From an uncultured Pelagibacteraceae bacterium (lineage in GTDB: Bacteria; Pseudomonadota; Alphaproteobacteria; Pelagibacterales; Pelagibacteraceae): a DNA stretch of 64,000 nucleotides. The stretch's first letter is position 1; each line of letters opens with the position of its first letter. The stretch is from positions 62,001-126,000 of the forward strand of contig CACFOR010000001.1 in the NCBI GenBank assembly GCA_902567785.1, in the 5' to 3' direction. A program made the position numbers and the translations under genes. Of this stretch, positions 56,613-64,000 are shown piece by piece. The notes beneath the pieces were generated by a model. The model saw only the letters and a program-made list of their open reading frames with translations, searched no databases and had not been told where the DNA came from.

Positions 56613-58970
56613 ATGATAGTTTATTTTAGAAAAAGTGTAAAACTAATTGCAGCCATAATAATATTGGGTTTGTTGTTTGCTTTTTCTACTCTTTGGTATT
56701 TTTCTTCAGATCTTCCTGATTATAAAATACTATCAAATTACAAGCCTCCCATATCAAGCAGAGTTCATTCTGGAGAAGGTCAATTAATAGCTGAATATGC
56801 ATTGCAAAAAAGACTATTTATTCCTTTTGAATCAATACCAAAAAAAGTAATACATTCCTTCTTATCTGCTGAAGACAAAAATTTTTTTTCACACCCTGGT
56901 GTAGATGCAAAAAGTATATCTAGAGCGATAATAAAAAATTTACAAAATATTTTTTCTGAAAAAAGATTGGAAGGGGCATCGACCATAACTCAGCAAGTAG
57001 CAAAAAATTTTTTATTAACAAACGAAGTATCTATAAAAAGAAAAATAAAAGAAGCAATTTTGGCCTTCAGGATAGAAAGAGCATATTCTAAGGAAAGAAT
57101 TATGGAATTGTATTTAAATCAAATATATTTAGGAGAAGGAACTTATGGAATAGCAGCAGCAAGCCTAGAGTATTTCGATAAGGCAGTTAGCGACTTAAAT
57201 TATGAAGAGTCAGCGCTTTTAGCTGCTCTTCCTAAGGCACCAAGTAAGTATAATCCATATAAATCAAATGAAAGAGCAAAGATAAGGAGAAATTTTGTAT
57301 TAAAAAATCTTTATGAAAATTCTTATATAGATAAAGATGAATATGAAAAGTTAATTAAAAAAGAAATTAAAACAAAAAAAAGAAAAATAAAACTTTTAGA
57401 GGAAGCAAATTTTTATTCAGAAGAAGTTAGAAGAATTGTAAGTAATACCTATGGTTATGATAGTCTCTATAAAGGAGGCTTATCGATACGCACTCCTTTA
57501 AATTCTAGTTTTCAAATAGAGGCTTTAAATTCTCTTAGAGAAGGTTTGGAGGAATATGACAAAAGACATGGATGGCGTGGACCTATTACAAATTTAACTA
57601 CAAAAAATTGGAAAAGTAATGTTAAAGAATATATTCCAGATAGAAGTTTAAATTGGAAATTAGCAAAAGTAATTGAAGTTGAAAAGTTAGTTACAAAAAT
57701 TGAAATTGAAAATAACGAGATAGGATTTATTAATTTTAAAAATGTTTCCTGGATTAGAAAAAAAGGTTTTGAAGAAATATTGAAGCCAAACGATATTATT
57801 TATGTAAAAAAAATAAAAAAAGATAATTGGAGTTTAAAACAACTTCCAGAAATTAATGGAGCTATTGTAGTGATGGATCCTTATACCGGAAGAATTTTAG
57901 CTATGGCAGGTGGTTTTAGTTATAAACTCAGTGAATTTAATAGAGCTACCCAAGGAAAAAGACAACCTGGTTCAGCTTTTAAACCATTTGTTTATGCTGC
58001 AGCTTTAGAAAGCGGCTTTACTCCATCAACCTTAGTTCTGGACGCGCCTTTTGTTATGGAACAAGGCGAGGGATTAAAAACTTGGAAACCAGAAAATTAT
58101 GGAAAAAAGTTTTATGGTCCATCAACTCTTAGAGTGGGGATAGAAAAATCAAGAAATTTAATGACAGTTCGTGTAGCACAAAAAGTTGGATTTGAAAAAA
58201 TATCTAAGATCACCAATGAACTGGGAATATATAATGATGTACCAGAGTTATTGTCTGTTTCTTTAGGATCTGCTGAAACAACTTTGCTTAAATTAACAAA
58301 TGGTTATTGCGTCTTCGTTAATGGAGGAAAAAAGGTTGATCCAATATTTATTGATAGAATACAAGATAGAAGAGGAAAAACTATTTTCAACTCTGATAAA
58401 AGAAAGTGCTTAGGATGTGAAGAAATTTCATATCTCAAAGATGAAATTCCTTCTATAGAAGATAATAGAAAACAAATAATTTCCCCCGAAACTGCATATC
58501 AAATAACATCAATGATGGAGGGTGTGATAAAAAGAGGTACAGGAAAGAAATTAAGAAATCTTAACTTACCACTGGCTGGAAAAACCGGAACGACAAATAA
58601 AAATATGGATGCTTGGTTTTTAGGCTTTACTTCAAAATTAGTTATTGGAACGTATGTTGGTTTTGATGAGCCAAAAAGTTTAGGGAGATATGAAACTGGT
58701 GCCAAAGCTGCATTACCAATTTTCAAAAAGTTCATAGAAAGAGTAGTTAAAAAAAAAGAAGCTTTGCCTTTTAAAATTCCAAAAAATATAAATCTAGTAA
58801 TGGTTGATCATGAAACTGGCTTACAACCTAATTCAAATTCAAAAAAAATAATATATGAAGCTTTTAAAGAACAAGATTATTCTATTGTTAATCTTGAAAA
58901 ATCATCAAATAGGGATACATTGAGATATTTTGATTCTAAAAAAAGGAAAGAAATTTTTAAATTTTACTAA
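56613..58970 (+). CDS. mrcA: Penicillin-binding protein 1A (bifunctional transglycosylase/transpeptidase)
   Basis: TG motif FLSAEDKNFFSHPGVDAKSI, GASTITQQVAKNFLLTNE; TP motifs RQPGSAFKPF, GKTGTTNKNMDAWFLGFT. Confidence 0.96.
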   Translation: MIVYFRKSVKLIAAIIILGLLFAFSTLWYFSSDLPDYKILSNYKPPISSRVHSGEGQLIAEYALQKRLFIPFESIPKKVIHSFLSAEDKNFFSHPGVDAKSISRAIIKNLQNIFSEKRLEGASTITQQVAKNFLLTNEVSIKRKIKEAILAFRIERAYSKERIMELYLNQIYLGEGTYGIAAASLEYFDKAVSDLNYEESALLAALPKAPSKYNPYKSNERAKIRRNFVLKNLYENSYIDKDEYEKLIKKEIKTKKRKIKLLEEANFYSEEVRRIVSNTYGYDSLYKGGLSIRTPLNSSFQIEALNSLREGLEEYDKRHGWRGPITNLTTKNWKSNVKEYIPDRSLNWKLAKVIEVEKLVTKIEIENNEIGFINFKNVSWIRKKGFEEILKPNDIIYVKKIKKDNWSLKQLPEINGAIVVMDPYTGRILAMAGGFSYKLSEFNRATQGKRQPGSAFKPFVYAAALESGFTPSTLVLDAPFVMEQGEGLKTWKPENYGKKFYGPSTLRVGIEKSRNLMTVRVAQKVGFEKISKITNELGIYNDVPELLSVSLGSAETTLLKLTNGYCVFVNGGKKVDPIFIDRIQDRRGKTIFNSDKRKCLGCEEISYLKDEIPSIEDNRKQIISPETAYQITSMMEGVIKRGTGKKLRNLNLPLAGKTGTTNKNMDAWFLGFTSKLVIGTYVGFDEPKSLGRYETGAKAALPIFKKFIERVVKKKEALPFKIPKNINLVMVDHETGLQPNSNSKKIIYEAFKEQDYSIVNLEKSSNRDTLRYFDSKKRKEIFKFY

Positions 58971-58972
58971 TA

Positions 58973-60071
58973 ATGCTAGACATTAAAAATAGAGTTTCTG
59001 AAATAAAAAAAATTATAGATAATATTAGGGGGTATCTTTGAAAAAAATCAAATAAAGGAAAAAATTTTAGAATTTGATAAAAAGATACTAGAAGAAAATT
59101 TTTGGAAAAATAAATTAGTCGCACAGAAAATCGTTAAAGAAAAAAAATTTTTTGATAAAATTATTAATGATTTTGACTCTATAACTAATGATCTAGAAAA
59201 TTTTGAGCAGCTTTATGATTTAGCGTTAAAAGAAAACGATAGTTTAGTAATAAAAGATTGTGAAAAAAAAATCATTTCTTTATTCAATCAAATTAAAAAA
59301 ACTGAAATTTCGTGTTTTCTATCTGGAGAAAATGATTATTTAGATACTTATTTAGAAATACACGCAGGTGCGGGAGGTACAGAAAGCCAGGATTGGGCTC
59401 AAATGTTACGAAGAATGTATTCTAAGTGGATAGAAAAGAAAAAATGCAAGTTTGAAATAATCGATGAACACAAAGGTGAAGAGGCTGGAGTTAAATCTAC
59501 AACATTAAAAATAACAGGTCCTTATATGTATGGTTGGCTAAAATCTGAATCTGGTGTTCATAGATTAGTAAGAATTTCTCCTTTTGATTCCGGATCAAGA
59601 AGACATACTAGTTTTGCTAGTGTATGGGTTTACCCGGTTGTTGACGACAGCATTAAAGTAGATATTCAAGAAAAAGATATAAGGATTGATACTTATCGAT
59701 CAAGCGGAGCTGGCGGTCAACATGTAAATACTACTGATAGTGCTGTTAGGATAACACATTTACCAAGTAACATTGTTGTTCAGTGTCAGAATGAAAGATC
59801 TCAACATAAAAATAAAGAAACATGTTTTAATATGTTGAAAGCTAGACTTTATAAATATGAAATGGAAAAAAAAGAGGCCGAAACAGAAAACCTAGCTAAG
59901 TCAAAAACTGACATTGGATGGGGTCACCAAATAAGATCTTATGTTTTGCAGCCATATCAATTAGTCAAGGATTTGAGGAATAATTTAGAAAATACAGATC
60001 CCGATAGTGTATTAGATGGTGATATTGATGGTTTTTTAGAGGCAGCACTTTATGACAGCAAAGGAAATTAA
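58973..60071 (+). CDS. prfB: Peptide chain release factor 2, expressed by programmed +1 frameshift at 59039-59041
   Basis: Zero frame MLDIKNRVSEIKKIIDNIRGYL* ends AGG GGG TAT CTT TGA; +1 frame continues EKNQIKEKILEFDKKILEENFW...HAGAGGTESQDWAQML...SSGAGGQHVN to 60071. ORF track shows only 59403-60071. Confidence 0.95.
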
Positions 60072-60079
60072 AAATAATT

Positions 60080-62317
60080 ATGGGTAGATTTTTATTAAGA
60101 TTTTTTATTTTATTAATAGTTCTAATTTTTTCCTTTACACTTTATTTAAGTTATTTTGGTATAGAAACTGACAAATTTGATGTTTTTATTAAAGAGAAAT
60201 CTAAACAAGTAAATCAAAATGTTAAATTAGAATTTAACAAAACTAAAATACACCTTAATCCAACAGAGTTAAATTTAGTAGTAAAACTAAAAGAACCTAG
60301 AGTTATAATTAGGAGTAATACAATAAATTTATCAAAATTAAATTTATTTTTATCAATAAAATCTATTTTCAGCTCAAGTTTTTTGTTAAAAAAAGCTGAG
60401 GTAGCATTTGTTAAAAATCATATTAAAGATTTAACCAAGATTACTAGTATTTTTGTACCAAAAATTATTAATAAACAAATCAATAAAATATTTGCCGAAG
60501 GAGAAATAGAAGGTGAGTTTATCATTCCATTTGATTCCAATGGAAATATAGAAAATGATTATGGATTCTCTGGAAAGATAGTTGATGCGAGAATTAATAT
60601 AACAAAAGAATTTTTTATAAAAGATTTGACAACAGAAATTAATCACAGAAAAGTCGAAACGGCAAATTTGTTTAATATTGCTATCAAAAAAGGTTCTTTT
60701 CTAGATTTTGATCTGACAGATAGCATCTTTAAATTAAGGAGTGAAAACAATGAAATAAATGTAAAAAGTTTATTAAAAAAAAGAGGGGAATTTAATTTTT
60801 CCAAAATAAAAAAAATATCATCTTTATTAAATTTTAACATCAATAATATTAAAGATTTCAATGGAAAAATAGATCTTAAAACTAATATAGATTTTAAATT
60901 GAATAAAAAATACAGAATTGAAAATTTAGTTTATTCTATGGAAGGTGACATTCCTTACAGCGAAATATATTTTAGTGAAAATAAAATTATAAAAAAATAT
61001 TTACCTGATTATAACCATGCAGTAATACTTAAGGATTCTAAGATTAAACTTAACAAAATGAAAACCACTAATATAATTGAATTAAATGGCTTTATGAAAA
61101 CAAACAATGAATTTGATAGTTTTAATTTAAAACAAATTTATGATTATAATAAAAATAGATTCAATGTTCTTGGAAAGGCTAATTTAACTAATTCTCAAGT
61201 CAATATATCGAAACTAAATTATATTAAAGATGATGGAAAAAAATCTGAAATAGATTTTAATCTTAATTTTGTACCAAATAAGTACCTTAATATAATAAAA
61301 CTTACTTTTTTAGCTGATGAAACAAAAATTAATATAACAAAACTAAAATTAAACAAAAATTTTGAAATAGATGATTTTAAAAAATTGGAAATTAAAACTT
61401 TTAAAAATGGAAGTAAAAATAATGATTTTTTAGTAGAAAAATCTGATAAAGTTAATATTTCAGGCAAGATATATGACGCGGAACCCTTGCTTAAATCACT
61501 TTTTAAAAAAGATGATAAAAAAACTTTTGGTAACAAGTTCAGCAGTAAAATAAAGATTAATTTTGAAAAAACTATTACAGGTACCAATGATGATGTAAAT
61601 AATTTTGGAATGATAGCTACTATTAAAAATGGTTCTTATGAAAAATTAAGTTTAAAAGGAAATTTTACAGAAAATGAAATAGTAGAAATGTCCATTTATC
61701 AAATTGATAAAGAAAAAAAAACTCTTCAAGTAATATCAGATCGAGCTAGACCTTTTATAAAAAATTTTGATTTTATTAAAGGTTTTGAGGGGGGGAAATT
61801 AGAGTACGAATCGATTGTTTCCAAAGAAACTTCCAATTCAAATTTGATGATTACTGATTTTAAAGTTTCAAAAGTACCAGCCTTGGCTCAATTGCTGACG
61901 TTAGCTTCTTTGCAAGGAATAGCAGATACTCTTAGTGGAGAAGGAATAAGATTTGAATCTTTTGAAATGAAATCAAACTCCAAAGGAAATGTTATGAATA
62001 TTGAAGATGCTCTTGCAATAGGACCGGCAGTCTCAATATTATTAGAAGGTTATGTAGATAAAGGAAGAACTGTAAGTTTAAGGGGCACTTTGGTTCCCGC
62101 CACAAAACTTAACGCAATTATTGCTTCCATTCCGCTAGTTGGTGATATTTTGGTTGGAAAAAAAACTGGAGAAGGAGTTGTTGGAGTCAGCTTTAAGATG
62201 AAAGGCCCACCCAAAGATATAAAGACAACTGTAAATCCAATTAAGACATTAACACCTAGGTTTATTGTTAGAGCTGTTGAGAAAATGAAGAAGAAGAAAA
62301 AAGAAGAGACTAAATAA
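60080..62317 (+). CDS. AsmA-like / DUF3971 (YhdP/TamB-type) membrane-anchored protein
   Basis: N-terminal TM; C-terminal AsmA-like region ALAQLLTLASLQGIADTLSGEGIRFESFEM...LRGTLVPATKLNAIIASIPLVGDILVGKKTGEGVVGVSFKMKGPPKD. Confidence 0.85.
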   Translation: MGRFLLRFFILLIVLIFSFTLYLSYFGIETDKFDVFIKEKSKQVNQNVKLEFNKTKIHLNPTELNLVVKLKEPRVIIRSNTINLSKLNLFLSIKSIFSSSFLLKKAEVAFVKNHIKDLTKITSIFVPKIINKQINKIFAEGEIEGEFIIPFDSNGNIENDYGFSGKIVDARINITKEFFIKDLTTEINHRKVETANLFNIAIKKGSFLDFDLTDSIFKLRSENNEINVKSLLKKRGEFNFSKIKKISSLLNFNINNIKDFNGKIDLKTNIDFKLNKKYRIENLVYSMEGDIPYSEIYFSENKIIKKYLPDYNHAVILKDSKIKLNKMKTTNIIELNGFMKTNNEFDSFNLKQIYDYNKNRFNVLGKANLTNSQVNISKLNYIKDDGKKSEIDFNLNFVPNKYLNIIKLTFLADETKINITKLKLNKNFEIDDFKKLEIKTFKNGSKNNDFLVEKSDKVNISGKIYDAEPLLKSLFKKDDKKTFGNKFSSKIKINFEKTITGTNDDVNNFGMIATIKNGSYEKLSLKGNFTENEIVEMSIYQIDKEKKTLQVISDRARPFIKNFDFIKGFEGGKLEYESIVSKETSNSNLMITDFKVSKVPALAQLLTLASLQGIADTLSGEGIRFESFEMKSNSKGNVMNIEDALAIGPAVSILLEGYVDKGRTVSLRGTLVPATKLNAIIASIPLVGDILVGKKTGEGVVGVSFKMKGPPKDIKTTVNPIKTLTPRFIVRAVEKMKKKKKEETK

Positions 62318-63548
62318 TCTTTACAATAACATGCTGTTTTTTTCCATGTGATACCTTCATACCTTTATCATTATCAAAGTTATCTTTATAAAATATTTTA
62401 TTTTCATTAGTTATAGTTTCGTTATTAATTTTCAAGCCATTATTTTTAATGACTCTTCTAACTTCTCCTTTTGAGTTACATAATTTTGTTAAAATAACTA
62501 AATCTAATATATTTATTCCGTTAACTATTTGATTTATTTTTACTCTTATTACTGGCAGATTTTTTCCAATAGATTTATCCTTAAAAGTTTTTTTTGCTGT
62601 TGCTTCAGAATCTTTTGCAGCTTTTGCTCCATGCAACATTGCTGTTGCTTCATTAGCAAGTAGGATTTTGAGATCATTTATATTTTGGATATTTTTTAAA
62701 CTATCAATTTTTTCTATATCTAAGTCTGTAAAAAGTTTAAGAAAATTTATTACATCTTTGTCGTCGGTATTTCTCCAAAATTGCCAGTATTGATAAGGTG
62801 AAAGCATTTTTTTATTTAACCAAACTGCCCCCTTTTCTGTTTTTCCCATTTTGGCTCCAGAAGATAATGTTATTAATGGAGTAGTAAGACCATATGTTTG
62901 TTTTTTATTTTTTCTTTTAATTAGGTCGTTGCCGTTAACTATATTACCCCATTGGTCTGAACCTCCTATTTGAAGAATACAATTATGTCTTTTATTCAAT
63001 TCATAAAAATCATAAGCTTGAAGCATCATATAATTAAATTCCATATAACTTAAGGATTGTTCTCTTTCTAATCTCAGTTTGACACTATCAAAGGTCAACA
63101 TTTTGTTGATAGTAAAATGTTTACCTATTTCTCTAAGAAAGCTAATGTAGTTTAGTTTACTTAACCACGAATAATTATTTACAAATATAGGTTTTGTTTT
63201 AGGATTTTTAGTTTTTAAAAAAATTTTAAATACATTTTCTATGCTTTTTATATTTTTATCAATTTCTTTTTTTTCAATAATTTTTCTAGTTTCTTCTTTA
63301 CCAGAAGGATCTCCAATTAATGTTGTTCCACCTCCAAGCAAAACTATTGGTTGATGTCCGTATTTTTGAAGAAGACGTAAGCACATTATTTGCATTAAAC
63401 TCCCAACATGTAAACTTGGAGCTGTACTATCAAAACCAATATAAGCTTTAATTTTACCCTTAGACATAAGGTCATTCAAAGCAGATCGATCAGTGCACTG
63501 ATTAAAATAACCTCTTTTTTCAAACTCAGATAGAAATGTTTCTTGCAT
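62310..63548 (-). CDS. tyrS: Tyrosyl-tRNA synthetase
   Basis: KAYIGFDSTAPSLHVGSLMQIMCLRLLQKYGH...QIGGSDQWGNIVNG...GAKMGKTEKGAVWL. Confidence 0.97.
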   Translation of the reverse strand: MQETFLSEFEKRGYFNQCTDRSALNDLMSKGKIKAYIGFDSTAPSLHVGSLMQIMCLRLLQKYGHQPIVLLGGGTTLIGDPSGKEETRKIIEKKEIDKNIKSIENVFKIFLKTKNPKTKPIFVNNYSWLSKLNYISFLREIGKHFTINKMLTFDSVKLRLEREQSLSYMEFNYMMLQAYDFYELNKRHNCILQIGGSDQWGNIVNGNDLIKRKNKKQTYGLTTPLITLSSGAKMGKTEKGAVWLNKKMLSPYQYWQFWRNTDDKDVINFLKLFTDLDIEKIDSLKNIQNINDLKILLANEATAMLHGAKAAKDSEATAKKTFKDKSIGKNLPVIRVKINQIVNGINILDLVILTKLCNSKGEVRRVIKNNGLKINNETITNENKIFYKDNFDNDKGMKVSHGKKQHVIVKII

Positions 63549-63609
63549 GAATTTTTAAGCTTCTTTACAACTCTAATATACAAGATTCTTTTTAAATTAA
63601 ATATAATTT

Positions 63610-64000
63610 ATGAGCAAATCCTATTGTAGTTTAGGTCTAATGAGTGGCACATCTGCTGATGGTGTTGATGCATCAATTATTCAATCAGATGGCGATAATC
63701 AATATAAAGTAATTTTCGACAAATATTTTGAGTATAAACAAGAGATATATAAAAATATTCACAACCTCAAAGAAGAAATAAATGATTCTAAAGATTTGAA
63801 AAGTTTATCAAAAAAAATTCAACCTTTAGAAAGAGAAATAACGTTATTTCATGCAGATGTGGTAAACGACATAATTAAAGGAAATAAAACAAACATTGAT
63901 CTGATAGGTTTTCATGGACAAACAATTTTTCATAACGAAAAAGAAAAAATTTCTAAACAAATAGGAGATGGTAGATTACTTTCTTCTCTTACCAAAAAAA
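63610..64000 (+). CDS. anmK: Anhydro-N-acetylmuramic acid kinase (5' part; truncated by window end)
   Basis: Manual translation MSKSYCSLGLMSGTSADGVDASIIQSDGD...; GFHGQTIFH motif near the window end. Confidence 0.88.
   Translation, partial: MSKSYCSLGLMSGTSADGVDASIIQSDGDNQYKVIFDKYFEYKQEIYKNIHNLKEEINDSKDLKSLSKKIQPLEREITLFHADVVNDIIKGNKTNIDLIGFHGQTIFHNEKEKISKQIGDGRLLSSLTKK

Noticed and set aside
59403-60071. ORF-track entry as a separate truncated RF2-like gene or pseudogene
   Set aside because: Upstream sequence continues in the +1 frame to a canonical RF2 frameshift site and ATG at 58973, so prfB is intact.
1-64000. Mobile elements, CRISPR arrays, toxin-antitoxin or defence islands, tRNA genes
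   Set aside because: Scanned for repeats, transposase/integrase motifs and tRNA T-loop patterns; none were convincing. Short tRNA-like strings (e.g. TTCGAATC near 23590) lie inside coding genes without a cloverleaf.

Overview
The window is a gene-dense, very AT-rich bacterial chromosome segment. Its gene content and order match a streamlined marine alphaproteobacterium of the SAR11/Candidatus Pelagibacter type. I see no rRNA, tRNA, CRISPR array, transposase, integrase or prophage. The left end (about 1-15.9 kb) is a methyl-group/one-carbon catabolism cluster: a truncated Rieske oxygenase, BHMT behind a tandem SAM-II/SAM-V riboswitch, an MTHFR-like protein, a DmdA/GcvT-like demethylase, a dimethylglycine/sarcosine dehydrogenase, EtfB, EtfA, ETF-QO, FolE and an AcuI-like reductase with a LysR regulator. 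Next come an Fe(III) ABC transporter behind a Fur-box-like site, a TPP riboswitch with an SSS-family (ThiV-like) transporter, two intramembrane proteases, and HU. The remainder is mostly core housekeeping: purF, cvpA, dnaB, rplI-rpsR-rpsF, fabD-fabG-acpP, gmk, ksgA, pdxA, surA, lptD/G/F, pepA, ndk, purNM, hda, aspS, accBC, aroQ, thiSG, rne, a PBP1A gene, prfB with a programmed +1 frameshift, tyrS and anmK. I found no unmistakable large novel system. The leads most worth following are (i) a translationally coupled MTHFR-like/DmdA-like pair of unknown substrate with a Lys-rich N-terminal extension, (ii) an orphan NrdJ C-terminal (TSCPD-like) protein, (iii) a small ORF with a nested RNA hairpin between the Fe-binding protein and permease genes, (iv) a TPP-riboswitch transcription unit that may include two membrane proteases, and (v) an aroQ/thiS head-to-head junction whose start codons lie in one inverted repeat.
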